DNA of 64,000 bases from Roseateles depolymerans (lineage in GTDB: Bacteria; Pseudomonadota; Gammaproteobacteria; Burkholderiales; Burkholderiaceae_C). The position numbers and the translations under genes are program-made. The notes beneath the pieces were generated by a model. The model searched no databases, was not told the DNA's origin, and saw only the letters and a list, made by a program, of their open reading frames with translations. Below are positions 42,969 to 51,177 of this stretch, in pieces. Location of the stretch: positions 1,059,694 through 1,123,693 of the forward strand of contig NZ_QUMT01000002.1 in the NCBI RefSeq assembly GCF_003387155.1. Reading direction: 5' to 3'. Numbering within the stretch: position 1 is the stretch's first letter; every line of letters starts with the position of its first letter.

Positions 42969-43739
42969 TCAGGCCAGGTCCACGATGCCCTTGGCGGACA
43001 GGACATGGGACAGGTCGTCGTCCGTCTCCTGCAATTGCACCAGCGTGGCCTGCCGGGCGGCCAGCGGGTCGCGGTTGCGGATGGCCGTCAGGATGGCCTC
43101 GTGACGGGGCAGCGACAGCTCATGGGTGTTGGGCAACTGGCTGCTCAGGATGATCGATTCCCTCAGCGCCAGCGACAGCATGTTGCCGATGTAGGCCATC
43201 AGGTCGTTGCCGGTGGCCTCGGCGATGCTGCGGTGAAAAGCCAGGTCCGGCTCCAGCAACTGCTCCACATCGGTGGCGGCCGCCATGCCGGCAAAGGCCT
43301 GCTCGATCTGCCGCACCTGCCCCTCGGTCGCGGACTTGGCCGCCAAGGCCGCGGCGGCCGGCTCGAAGGTCCGTCGCACTTCCATCAGGGTGGCCAGGAA
43401 TTCCTGCTGCGGCTTGGTCTGGATCAACCAATACAGCACATCCGGGTCCAGCAGGTGCCATTCGTTGCGAGGCCGCACCAGCGCCCCGGCCCGTTGCCTG
43501 GAAATCACCAGGCCCTTGGCCACCAGCACCCGGACCGCCTCCCGGAGCACCGGTCGACTGATCTCGTAGCGCTCCAGCAACTGGGCTTCTCCCGGCAGCC
43601 GGTCGCCCGGCTGGAGGGATCCGGAGACGATCGCCAGCCCCAGGTCGCTGACGATGCGGCCATGCATGCTCTTGCCTTCGGGCTGGCGGCGGTAGGTGGA
43701 ATGATCGGCGCGGGTCTTCATCGGGCGGCAGGCTACCAT
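42969..43739 (-). CDS. GntR-family regulator (FadR/FCD subfamily)
   Basis: 256 residues; ATGs at 43739 and 43721 are both possible, with no decisive ribosome-binding site. Winged helix: GDRLPGEAQLLERYEISRPV, LREAVRVLVAKGLV. The C-terminal FCD ligand domain has DLAFHRSIAEATGN and metal-binding histidines of the type HEAILTAI. It sits inside the operon of 2-keto-3-deoxy-L-arabonate dehydratase and semialdehyde dehydrogenase, so it probably represses this pathway and is induced by a sugar acid. The palindrome at 46269 fits the FadR-type consensus (TNGT-N3-ACNA) and is the likely target. Confidence 0.88.
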   Translation of the reverse strand: MVACRPMKTRADHSTYRRQPEGKSMHGRIVSDLGLAIVSGSLQPGDRLPGEAQLLERYEISRPVLREAVRVLVAKGLVISRQRAGALVRPRNEWHLLDPDVLYWLIQTKPQQEFLATLMEVRRTFEPAAAALAAKSATEGQVRQIEQAFAGMAAATDVEQLLEPDLAFHRSIAEATGNDLMAYIGNMLSLALRESIILSSQLPNTHELSLPRHEAILTAIRNRDPLAARQATLVQLQETDDDLSHVLSAKGIVDLA

Positions 43740-43751
43740 GCCCGGGCCCGC

Positions 43752-45194
43752 TCAGCCCGGGAAGGTGTAGGCCGTCTTGACCGTGGTGTAGAACTCCCGC
43801 GCATAACTGCCCTGCTCCCGCGGCCCATAGCTGGAGCCCTTGGAGCCGCCGAACGGCACGTGGTAGTCGACCCCGGCCGTGGGCAGGTTGATCATCACCA
43901 TGCCGGCCTGGGCATGCAGCTTGAAATGGGCCGCATGCTTGAGCGAGGTGGTGCACAGCCCGGCGGAGAGACCGAATTCGGTGTCATTGGCCAGGGCCAG
44001 CGCCTCGTCATAGTCCCGCACCCGGATGACGTTGGCCACCGGGCCGAAGACTTCCTCCCGGCTGATGGTCATGTCGTTGCGGGTGTCGGTGATCAGCGCC
44101 GGGCGCTGGTAGAAGCCGCGAGTCTCGCGTTCCACCACGTCGCCGCCGAAGGCCAGCCGGCCGCCTTCCTTCTGGGCGATGTCCACATAGCGCAGGTTCT
44201 GGTCCAACTGGCGCTGGTCCACCACCGGGCCGATGTCGGTGCCGGCCTTGAGCGCATGGTCGACCTTGAGCGTCTGCAGCTTGGCCACCACCGCCTCGAC
44301 AAAGCGGTCGTGGATGCCTTCGGTGACAAGGATGCGGCTGCTGGCCGTGCAGCGCTGCCCGGTGGAGAAGAAGGCGCTTTGCACCGTCGCATTCACCGCC
44401 ACGTTCAGATCGGCGTCGTCCAGGATGATGACCGGGTTCTTGCCGCCCATCTCCGCCTGCACCTTGGCCTGGCGGGCCGCGCAGGCCGCGATGATGCGGC
44501 GGCCGGTGGCCACCGAGCCGGTGAAGCTCAGCGCCTTCACCTTGGGCGAGTCCACCAGGGCGGCGCCCACCTGGGAGCCGGCGCCCATCACCAGGTTGAA
44601 CACGCCCTTGGGCAGCGAAGTCCGGGACAGGATCTCGGCAATCGTCCAGGCGCAGCCCGGCACCAGTTCCGCCGGCTTGAACACGACGGTGTTGCCGTAG
44701 GCCAGCGCCGGCGCGATCTTCCAGGCCGGAATGGCGATGGGGAAGTTCCAGGGCGCGATCAGGCCCACCACGCCCACCGGCTGGCGCAGCACATCCACGC
44801 TCACGCCGGGCCGCACCGAGGCCAGCGTCTCGCCGCCCAGTCGCAGTGCTTCCGCAGCGAAATACTTGAAGATCATGGCTGCGCGGTGGGTCTCGCCCAT
44901 GCCTTCGGGCAGGGTCTTGCCCTCTTCCCGGGACAGCAGCCGGCCGATCTCCTCCCGGCGGGCCAGGATCTCATTGCCGACCTGGTCCAGCACGTCAAAG
45001 CGCTGCTGCGGCGTGCTGAAGGCCCAGCCGCCGAAAGCGGCCTGCGCGGCGTCGATGGCCGCCTCAGTCTGGGCGGCATCGGCCTGCGCATAGTGGCCGA
45101 TGACATCGCTGGTGTCGGAGGGGTTGATGTTGGGCCGCGTTTCCGCGCCCGACACCCATTCACCGTTGATGTAGTTCTTGAATTCGTTGCTCAT
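43752..45194 (-). CDS. araE: Alpha-ketoglutaric semialdehyde dehydrogenase
   Basis: 480 residues from MSNEFKNYING; the open frame to 45398 enters the upstream gene. An NAD(P)-dependent aldehyde dehydrogenase: Rossmann SFTGSVATGRRI, general-base Glu in EMGGKNPVIIL, catalytic Cys in FSTGQRCTASSR, and EEVFGPVANVIRV. It oxidises 2,5-dioxovalerate (alpha-ketoglutaric semialdehyde) to alpha-ketoglutarate, the last step of the Weimberg route. Assignment to this substrate is supported by the upstream dehydratase gene (11-base gap). Some homologues also act on glucarate or hydroxyproline pathways. The symbol follows Azospirillum naming. Confidence 0.88.
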   Translation of the reverse strand: MSNEFKNYINGEWVSGAETRPNINPSDTSDVIGHYAQADAAQTEAAIDAAQAAFGGWAFSTPQQRFDVLDQVGNEILARREEIGRLLSREEGKTLPEGMGETHRAAMIFKYFAAEALRLGGETLASVRPGVSVDVLRQPVGVVGLIAPWNFPIAIPAWKIAPALAYGNTVVFKPAELVPGCAWTIAEILSRTSLPKGVFNLVMGAGSQVGAALVDSPKVKALSFTGSVATGRRIIAACAARQAKVQAEMGGKNPVIILDDADLNVAVNATVQSAFFSTGQRCTASSRILVTEGIHDRFVEAVVAKLQTLKVDHALKAGTDIGPVVDQRQLDQNLRYVDIAQKEGGRLAFGGDVVERETRGFYQRPALITDTRNDMTISREEVFGPVANVIRVRDYDEALALANDTEFGLSAGLCTTSLKHAAHFKLHAQAGMVMINLPTAGVDYHVPFGGSKGSSYGPREQGSYAREFYTTVKTAYTFPG

Positions 45195-45205
45195 GTCGGG
45201 TCCTT

Positions 45206-46135
45206 TCAGCGCGCCCAGCGCAGCACCAGCGGGTCCAGGCGGCGGGCAGCGTCCAGCAGCCCGGCACGGACCGGGGCGGACATCGGGGGGAACGGGTGGC
45301 GCGGCGCGTCGCTGGTGATCACGCCGCCTTCCTTCATCAGGGCCTTGGCGGTCAGGATGCCGCCCTGGCGGTTCTCGTAATTGATCAGCGGCAGCCACCG
45401 GCCGTATTCGGCGACGGCGGTCTCGCGGTCACCAGCGGCATAGGCATCCACGATGCGGCGGATGCCGTCCGGGAAGCCACCGCCGGTCATGGCGCCGGTG
45501 GCGCCGGCATCCAGGTCGGCCAGCAGCGTGATGGCTTCTTCGCCATCCCACGGGCCTTCGATGGCCTCTCCGCCCAGCGCGATCAGCTCACGCAGCTTGC
45601 TGGCCGCGCCGGCCGTCTCGATCTTGAAATAGCGGATCTGCTTGAGCTCCTTGGCCATGCGGGCCAGGAAAGCCGCAGGCAGCGGGGTGCCGGCCATCGG
45701 CGCGTCCTGGATCATCACCGGGATGTCCAGGGCGTCGGACAGGCGCGCATAGAACTCGTAAATGCCAGATTCGCTCACACGCAGCGTCGCGCCGTGATAG
45801 GGTGGCATCACCATCACCATGGACGCGCCCTGCGCCTGCGCACGGCGGCTGCGCTCGATGCAGATCTGGCTGCTGAAGTGGGTGGTGGTCACGATCACCG
45901 GCACCCGGCCCGCCACATGCTCCAGGATGCTGCGGGTCAACACTTCCCGCTCGTCGTCTCCCAGCACGAACTGCTCGGAGAAATTGGCCAGGATGCACAG
46001 CCCGTTGGAGCCCGCATCGATCATGAAATCCACACAGCGCTTCTGGCTGTCCAGGTCCAGCCCGCCCTCGGCGGTGAAGGTCGTGGGCACGACGGGGAAC
46101 ACGCCCTTGAAGGGCCGGGGAAAGGGTTGGCTCAT
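45206..46135 (-). CDS. araD: 2-Keto-3-deoxy-L-arabonate dehydratase (DHDPS family)
   Basis: 309 residues, typical of the family. This class I-type dehydratase/decarboxylase-fold enzyme removes water from 2-keto-3-deoxy-L-arabonate to give alpha-ketoglutaric semialdehyde. The sequence FKGVFPVVPTTFTAEGGLDL, FMIDAGSNGLCILANFSEQF, VIVTTTHFSSQ, MVMPPYHGATLRV, RYFKIETAGAASKLRELI (Schiff-base Lys), IEGPWDGEEAITLLADLDAG, NRQGGILTAKALMKEGGVI matches the Azospirillum L-arabinose enzyme closely as I recall it. First gene of the minus-strand operon, divergent from the sugar dehydrogenase. The symbol follows Azospirillum usage, not E. coli AraD. Confidence 0.92.
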   Translation of the reverse strand: MSQPFPRPFKGVFPVVPTTFTAEGGLDLDSQKRCVDFMIDAGSNGLCILANFSEQFVLGDDEREVLTRSILEHVAGRVPVIVTTTHFSSQICIERSRRAQAQGASMVMVMPPYHGATLRVSESGIYEFYARLSDALDIPVMIQDAPMAGTPLPAAFLARMAKELKQIRYFKIETAGAASKLRELIALGGEAIEGPWDGEEAITLLADLDAGATGAMTGGGFPDGIRRIVDAYAAGDRETAVAEYGRWLPLINYENRQGGILTAKALMKEGGVITSDAPRHPFPPMSAPVRAGLLDAARRLDPLVLRWAR

Positions 46136-46203
46136 GCGAAGTCTCCTGGGCAGAAGGCGCGTGTTTGCTCCGGTGGGCCGAAGTCCGCCGCGTCTGCTCT
46201 CAT

Positions 46204-46218
46204 TAAAGTATTACTTTA
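46204..46218. promoter_or_regulatory. Perfect 15-bp palindrome near the minus-strand promoter
   Basis: TAAAGTA-T-TACTTTA is perfectly symmetrical about its central base and contains a GT-N3-AC core, the same core as the second palindrome 65 bases away. It lies 70-85 bases upstream of the 2-keto-3-deoxy-L-arabonate dehydratase start. A candidate site for the FadR-type GntR protein encoded in that operon. Confidence 0.55.
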
Positions 46219-46229
46219 TTCAAGCTTAT

Positions 46230-46247
46230 ATCCGGGGAAACCCGGAT
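46230..46247. promoter_or_regulatory. Perfect hairpin with GAAA tetraloop
   Basis: ATCCGGG (46230-46236), GAAA, CCCGGAT (46241-46247) is a 7-bp perfect stem closed by a GNRA tetraloop when read on the plus strand. It lies between the two GT-N3-AC palindromes, in the centre of the divergent intergenic region. It could be an additional protein site or a structured 5' leader element. Confidence 0.45.
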
Positions 46248-46259
46248 TCAACCGGGTGA

Positions 46260-46288
46260 TCGACGCCAATTAGTCTGACTAATAGAAT
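46260..46288 (+). promoter_or_regulatory. Putative sigma-70 promoter of the sugar dehydrogenase operon
   Basis: TCGACG (46260-46265, four of six matches to TTGACA) and TAGAAT (46283-46288, five of six to TATAAT) are separated by 17 bases. The palindrome at 46269 occupies the spacer. The start codon of the dehydrogenase is 58 bases further on. Confidence 0.45.
46269..46283. promoter_or_regulatory. FadR-type GntR operator candidate
   Basis: ATTAGTC-T-GACTAAT is a perfect 15-base palindrome that fits the FadR-subfamily consensus TNGT-N3-ACNA (TAGT-CTG-ACTA). It lies within the spacer of the putative plus-strand promoter, so a bound repressor would block RNA polymerase. The regulator at 42969 belongs to the right subfamily. 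Confidence 0.6.
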
Positions 46289-46345
46289 GATTTCGACCTG
46301 GCAGCGCCTGAGTGCGCGCCGCCCTCATCAGAACGGAGACATGAC

Positions 46346-47101
46346 ATGACCCTCAGCGCACGCTATCCCAGCCTGCGAGACCGCCGCGTGCTGATCACCG
46401 GCGGTGCCACCGGTATCGGCGCCACCCTGGTGGAGGCCTTTGCCGCCCAGGGGGCACGTGTCGGTTTCATCGACATTGCGCGGGAGGCCGGCGAAGCGCT
46501 GGCGGCCAAGCTGCCGGGCAGTGCCTTCATGGCGGCCGACCTCACCGACATTGCCGCCCTGCGCAGCGCCATCGAGCAGTTGCGCGAAATGCTGGGCGGT
46601 CCGTTCAGCGTGCTGCTCAACAATGCCGCCAATGACAAGCGCCATGCGCTGGAAACCGTCACCCCGGAGTTCTGGGACGCGGCGATGGCGGTCAACATCC
46701 GCCACCAGTTCTTTGCGGCGCAGGCTCTGGCGCCGGACATGAAGGCGCTGGGCGGCGGCTCCATCATCAACTTCGGATCGTTCAGCTGGATGCTGATGCA
46801 GGGCGGCATGGCCGCCTACACCACCTCCAAGGCTGGTGTGCAGGGCCTGACCCGGTCGCTGGCCAAGGACCTGGGGCCCTTCAACATCCGCGTGAACACG
46901 CTGGTGCCGGGCTGGGTGATGACGGAAAAACAGCTGGCCCTCTGGGTCAATGAAGAGACCAAGAAGGAAATCGACCAGAACCAGTGCCTGAAAAAGCCGT
47001 TGATGCCGGAGCACATCGCCGCCATGGCGCTGTTCCTGGCCGCAGACGACAGCGCCATGTGCACGGCGCAGGACTACATCGTGGACGGAGGCTGGGCATG
47101 A
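46346..47101 (+). CDS. Sugar 1-dehydrogenase (SDR family; L-arabinose/D-xylose/D-galactose)
   Basis: 251 residues. Short-chain dehydrogenase/reductase: cofactor motif TGGATGIGA, NNAAN, catalytic Ser in NFGSFSWML and Tyr-Lys in YTTSKAG. The C-terminus (CLKKPLMPEHIAAMALFLAA, DDSAMCTAQDYIVDGGWA) resembles that of sugar 1-dehydrogenases of Burkholderiales and Rhizobiales. It would oxidise the pyranose to the lactone, feeding the SMP-30 lactonase encoded next (ATGA overlap). GGAG at 46335-46338 sets the start. Which sugar it prefers cannot be read from sequence; L-arabinose fits the divergent operon best. Confidence 0.85.
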   Translation: MTLSARYPSLRDRRVLITGGATGIGATLVEAFAAQGARVGFIDIAREAGEALAAKLPGSAFMAADLTDIAALRSAIEQLREMLGGPFSVLLNNAANDKRHALETVTPEFWDAAMAVNIRHQFFAAQALAPDMKALGGGSIINFGSFSWMLMQGGMAAYTTSKAGVQGLTRSLAKDLGPFNIRVNTLVPGWVMTEKQLALWVNEETKKEIDQNQCLKKPLMPEHIAAMALFLAADDSAMCTAQDYIVDGGWA

Positions 47102-48012
47102 GCACCGATTCGACTGCCGATGCGACCGTCGGGTCGCCCTCCTCCGCCCGCGTGCTGGTGGACAGCCGCAACCGCCTGGGCGAATGCGCCCTCTGGTGCG
47201 AGCGCGACAAGGTGCTCTACTGGACCGACATCGACAATGCCCGGCTGTTCCGCTGGCGCCTGTACGACGGCTCCGTCACCGACTGGCCGATGCCCGAGCC
47301 GCTGGCCAGCTTCGCCCTGTGCGACACCCCGGGCTGGCTGCTGCTGGGGCTGGCGTCCGGCACGGCGCTGTTTGACCTCTCCACCGGCCGGGTCGGCCCC
47401 CTCATTCCCGTGGAAGCGGAAGAGCCCCGCACCCGCATCAACGACGGCCGCTGCGATCCGCAGGGCCGTTTTGTTTTCGGGATGTTCAATCCGCACGGCG
47501 CCGCGGTCGGTGGCTACTACCGCGTCAACGGACTCTCCCGCGAGGCGCTGCGCATCGAGCAGCTGCCGCTGCCGCCGGCCGTCATCGGCAACTCGCTGTG
47601 CTTCAGCCCGGACGGCGGCACGCTGTACTACACCGACTCGCCGCAGCGGCTCATCTGGGCGCTGGACTATCACGCCGACGGCCGACTGGGCGAGCGCCGC
47701 GTCCACATCCGCATCGAGGGCTATGACGTGGAGCCTGACGGTGCCGCCATCGACACCGAAGGCGGCCTGTGGTCGGCCCTCTGGGGGGCCGGCGCGGTGG
47801 CCCGCTTCGACACGCAGGGTCGCGAGACCCACCGGCTGGCCCTGCCCGCCAGCCAGCCCACCTGCCCGGTGTTCGGCGGCCCGGACCTGGACCGGCTGTG
47901 GGTGACCACCGCCCGCAAGGACCGGGAGCACGAGCCCCTGGCCGGTGCCGTGTTTGAGCTGGACCCGCAGGGCTTCCGCGGTTTGCCGCCGCATCGATTC
48001 GCCCTGCGCTGA
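47098..48012 (+). CDS. SMP-30/gluconolactonase-family sugar lactonase
   Basis: 304 residues from the ATG overlapping the dehydrogenase stop. A six-bladed beta-propeller with metal-binding residues: Glu in NRLGECALWCERD, Asn in RINDGRCDPQGRFVFG, Asn in VIGNSLCFSPDGGTLYYTDS and Asp in YDVEPDGAAIDTEGGLW. It hydrolyses the aldonolactone made by the dehydrogenase to the open-chain acid (for example L-arabonate). The position between dehydrogenase and epimerase genes supports this role. Confidence 0.9.
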   Translation: MSTDSTADATVGSPSSARVLVDSRNRLGECALWCERDKVLYWTDIDNARLFRWRLYDGSVTDWPMPEPLASFALCDTPGWLLLGLASGTALFDLSTGRVGPLIPVEAEEPRTRINDGRCDPQGRFVFGMFNPHGAAVGGYYRVNGLSREALRIEQLPLPPAVIGNSLCFSPDGGTLYYTDSPQRLIWALDYHADGRLGERRVHIRIEGYDVEPDGAAIDTEGGLWSALWGAGAVARFDTQGRETHRLALPASQPTCPVFGGPDLDRLWVTTARKDREHEPLAGAVFELDPQGFRGLPPHRFALR

Positions 48013-48089
48013 CACCGCTGCACTGATCACCCGGCACTGACCACCCGGCACTGCCCCCAGCGCTCGCCCGCCCTCACCTGACTGAACCC

Positions 48090-49160
48090 ATGACCCCCAT
48101 GCAGATCCGCGACTACGGTCGCATGCCCGATGGCCGTCGCATCCATGAATACACGCTGGACACCGGTGCCGGCCTGCGCCTGTCGGTGATCGACCTGGGC
48201 GGCATCGTCACCCGGCTGGAAGTGCCCGATGCCCGCGGGGACCTGGCCAATGTGGTGCTGGCCTTGCCGACCCTGGACGACTACCGGCTGCGCAATCCGC
48301 ATTTCGGGGTGATCGTGGGCCGTTACGGCAACCGCATCGGCCAGGGCAGCTTCAGCCTGGACGGCGAGCAATACCCGCTGGACGTCAATGACGGCGCCAA
48401 CTGCCTGCATGGCGGCGCGCAGGGGTTTGGCACGCAGGTGTGGACGGTGGAGCCGGAGGCCGACGACTGCCTGTGCCTGCGCCTGACCAGTCCGGACGGC
48501 GACCAGGGCTTCCCGGGCCGGCTCGAGGTCACCGTCCGTTACCGCCTCACCGGCGACCGCGAGTGGCGGGTGGACTACGAAGCCACCACCGACCGGGCCA
48601 CCGTGGTCAACCTGACACATCACGACTATTTCAACCTGGCCGGCGGCGGCTCGGCCCTGGGCCATGAACTGGAGATGCCTGCCAGCCGCTACTGCGAGGT
48701 GGCGGCCGGCATGATCCCGACCGGCATCGCCGATGTCACCGGCACCCCGTTTGACTTCCGCACGCCGCAGCGCATCGACGCCCGCATCCGGCAAAACCAC
48801 CCGCAGTTGCAGATCGCCCAGGGCTACGACCACAGTTTTGTGCTGGATGCGCCGCTGGATGCACCGCTGGACGGCGCCTCGCAGCCCCTCCGGCTGGCGG
48901 CCCGCCTGCGCGACCCCGTCAGCGGACGCCGCATGGAGGTGCACACCACCGAGCCGGCCGTCCAGTTTTATTCCGGCAACTTCCTCAATGGCAGCCTGGC
49001 CAGCCCGGAGGGCCAGTTGTATCGCCAGGGCGACGGCGTGTGCCTGGAAACCCAGCACAACCCCGATTCCCCGCACCATGAGCCGTCCGCCGACTGGCCC
49101 AGCACCGTGCTGCGGCCCGGCCAGACCTACCGCAGCCAGACCCTGCATCGGTTCGGTTAA
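48090..49160 (+). CDS. galM: Aldose 1-epimerase (mutarotase)
   Basis: 356 residues (or 353 from the ATG at 48099). GalM fold: FGVIVGRYGNRIGQGSF, VNDGANCLHGGAQGFGTQVW, VVNLTHHDYFNLAG with the catalytic His, GTPFDFRTP, YDHSFVLD, and AVQFYSGNFLNG then CLETQHNPDSPHH with the catalytic Glu. It interconverts alpha and beta anomers so the anomer-specific dehydrogenase works at full rate. Follows the lactonase gene by 77 bases that contain a short imperfect tandem repeat (ACCCGGCACTG twice, near 48027-48055). Confidence 0.93.
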   Translation: MTPMQIRDYGRMPDGRRIHEYTLDTGAGLRLSVIDLGGIVTRLEVPDARGDLANVVLALPTLDDYRLRNPHFGVIVGRYGNRIGQGSFSLDGEQYPLDVNDGANCLHGGAQGFGTQVWTVEPEADDCLCLRLTSPDGDQGFPGRLEVTVRYRLTGDREWRVDYEATTDRATVVNLTHHDYFNLAGGGSALGHELEMPASRYCEVAAGMIPTGIADVTGTPFDFRTPQRIDARIRQNHPQLQIAQGYDHSFVLDAPLDAPLDGASQPLRLAARLRDPVSGRRMEVHTTEPAVQFYSGNFLNGSLASPEGQLYRQGDGVCLETQHNPDSPHHEPSADWPSTVLRPGQTYRSQTLHRFG

Positions 49161-49264
49161 CGCGCGAGAGGCCCCGGCGACACCCCGCCGCGTTACCTAA
49201 GTCACCCGCCCGAGGGCTCCTCGCTGGCTATCCTTCCGACCATCCAACACAAACGTGGACGGTC

Positions 49265-49756
49265 ATGGGAATCGGGTTCAAGGTGTCCAATCGATCAATG
49301 ATGGCAGCGCTGGCGGCAGCGGCCATCATTGCCCTGGCGTTGACCGCCTGCTCCAGCACGCCCAAACCCACCCAGGTCAGCGGCGCCATTGCGGCCAGCG
49401 CCACGGTGAATCCGAGCGTCAGCAAGCGGCCGTCGCCGGTGCTGGTGCGGGTGTATGAGCTGAAAACGGCCAATGCCTTCAATTCGGCCGACTTCGTGTC
49501 GCTCTACCAGCGCGACCAGGCCGAGCTGGGTGCGGACGTGGTCTCGCGCGAGGAAATGACGCTGCAGCCCGGCGAAAAACGCCCCTACAGCAAGACGCTG
49601 GGCGCGGACACCCGCTTCATCGCCGTCTTCGCCGCCTACCGCGACCTGGAGCATGCCCGCTGGCGCGCCGTCGTGCCGGTGCAGGTCGGCCAGAAGCAGA
49701 AGCTCACCATCCAGGCCGACGAACTGTCGGTCAGCGCCACCATCGAGAAGCCGTGA
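49265..49756 (+). CDS. tssJ: T6SS outer-membrane lipoprotein TssJ
   Basis: 163 residues. Lipoprotein signal with lipobox LTAC (Cys29) after IIALALTAC. The mature domain has the TssJ transthyretin-like fold signature: PVLVRVYELKTANAFNSADF, SLYQRDQAELGADVVSREEM, LQPGEKRPYSKTLGADTRFI and VFAAYRDLEHARWRAVVPV. It anchors the TssL-TssM-TssJ membrane complex to the outer membrane. First T6SS gene in the window; the 104-base gap from galM shows no recognisable promoter. GTGA overlap with tssK. Confidence 0.93.
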   Translation: MGIGFKVSNRSMMAALAAAAIIALALTACSSTPKPTQVSGAIAASATVNPSVSKRPSPVLVRVYELKTANAFNSADFVSLYQRDQAELGADVVSREEMTLQPGEKRPYSKTLGADTRFIAVFAAYRDLEHARWRAVVPVQVGQKQKLTIQADELSVSATIEKP

Positions 49757-51138
49757 GCTGGCACAGCAAAGTCATCTGGTCGCAGGGCATGTTCCTGCTG
49801 CCTCATCATTTCCAGCAGGAAACCCGCTACCTCGAGCATCTGGTGGACAGCCGGGTGCGCAGCATCGCGACCCATGGCTGGGGTTTCACCAGCCTGGAGC
49901 TGGATGAGGCCCTGCTGGCCGTCGGCCGCCTGGGCGTGATCCGGGCCCGCGGCGTGCTGCCGGACGGCACGCCCTTCCACATTGCCCAGACCGATGCCGC
50001 ACCGCCGCCGCTGGACGTGCCGGCCTCGCTCAAGGACGAGATCGTCTACCTGGCCGCCCCCATCGCGCGCCCGGGCACCAACCAGGTCGCCTTCAGCATC
50101 GACGGCGCCGGCAACGGATCCAGCCCCCATGGCCACGGCGGCGGTGAACGCAATGACGGCCTGGACCTGATGCGCTACCGCGTGCTGGACCAGGACGTGC
50201 GCGACGCCACCAACATCGGCGACGAGCCGGAGCCGCTGCAGACCGGCTCCCTGGCGCTGCGCCTGCTGCCTGCCCGCGAGCTCAATGACGGGTATGCCGC
50301 CATCGGCGTGGCCCGGGTGGCCGAGCGCCGGGCCGACCAGCAGGTCATCCTGGACACCAGCTACGTGCCGCCGCAGACCCGCATCGACGCCACCCAGCAC
50401 CTGGCCGCCATGGCCTCGCTGCTGCACGGCCTGGTGCGCCAGCGGGCGCAGTTGCTGGCCTCGCGCATGGGCCAGCTCAACACCGGCGTGTCGGAACTGG
50501 CGGACTTCCTGATGCTGCAGGCGCTCAACCGCGCCGACCCGCTGTTCCGCCAGCATGCCGGCTCGCCCCACCAGCATCCGGAAACCCTGCACCGCGACTG
50601 CCTGCAACTGGCCGGCGACCTGGCCACCTTCGTCAGCGACAACCGGCTGGCCAGCGACTATCCGCTCTACCGTCACGAAGACCTGCGCGGCAGCTTTGCA
50701 CCGCTGCTGGAGGACCTGCGCCGCATGCTCTCGGTGGTGCTGGAGCGCAATGCGCTGCAGATCGACCTGGTGGACCGCACCCATGGCGTGCGCACCGCCG
50801 TGGTCGGCGACCCGGAACTGCTGCGCAGCGCCAGCTTCGTGCTCGCGGTCAATGCCCAGGTGGGTGCGGAGCAGTTGCGACAGCGTTTCCCGGCCCAGTC
50901 CAAGCTCGGCCCGGTGGACAAGATCCGCGACCTGGTCAACCTGCAGTTGCCCGGCATTGCGCTGCGTGCGCTGCCGGTGGCCCCGCGCCAACTGCCCTTC
51001 CACGCCGGCTTCCACTACTTCGAGCTGGACCGCGGCGGCGAGCTGTGGAAGCAGCTGGAGCGCAGCGGCAGCATGGCCCTGCATGTGGCCGGCGACTTTC
51101 CGGGGCTGGAGCTGGAGCTCTGGGCCATCCGCCAGTAA
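49753..51138 (+). CDS. tssK: T6SS baseplate protein TssK
   Basis: 461 residues from a GTG overlapping the tssJ stop (GTGA). The TssK N-terminal signature VIWSQGMFLLPHHFQQETRY is unmistakable; the rest has LMRYRVLDQDVRDATN, LLPARELNDGYAAIGVARV, and the C-terminal HYFELDRGGELWKQLERSG, LELELWAIR. TssK joins the baseplate to the TssL/TssM membrane complex. A 39-base gap with a site near 51168 precedes tssL. Confidence 0.95.
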   Translation: MSWHSKVIWSQGMFLLPHHFQQETRYLEHLVDSRVRSIATHGWGFTSLELDEALLAVGRLGVIRARGVLPDGTPFHIAQTDAAPPPLDVPASLKDEIVYLAAPIARPGTNQVAFSIDGAGNGSSPHGHGGGERNDGLDLMRYRVLDQDVRDATNIGDEPEPLQTGSLALRLLPARELNDGYAAIGVARVAERRADQQVILDTSYVPPQTRIDATQHLAAMASLLHGLVRQRAQLLASRMGQLNTGVSELADFLMLQALNRADPLFRQHAGSPHQHPETLHRDCLQLAGDLATFVSDNRLASDYPLYRHEDLRGSFAPLLEDLRRMLSVVLERNALQIDLVDRTHGVRTAVVGDPELLRSASFVLAVNAQVGAEQLRQRFPAQSKLGPVDKIRDLVNLQLPGIALRALPVAPRQLPFHAGFHYFELDRGGELWKQLERSGSMALHVAGDFPGLELELWAIRQ

Positions 51139-51177
51139 TCGGCGGCCGCACGAACGATCTAACTTTCTGGAGCCGGC

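Noticed and set aside
48013-48089. A short tandem repeat (ACCCGGCACTG twice) between the lactonase and galM genes.
   Set aside because: Only two imperfect copies in a short gap; no symmetry or promoter match, so it is likely chance or slippage.
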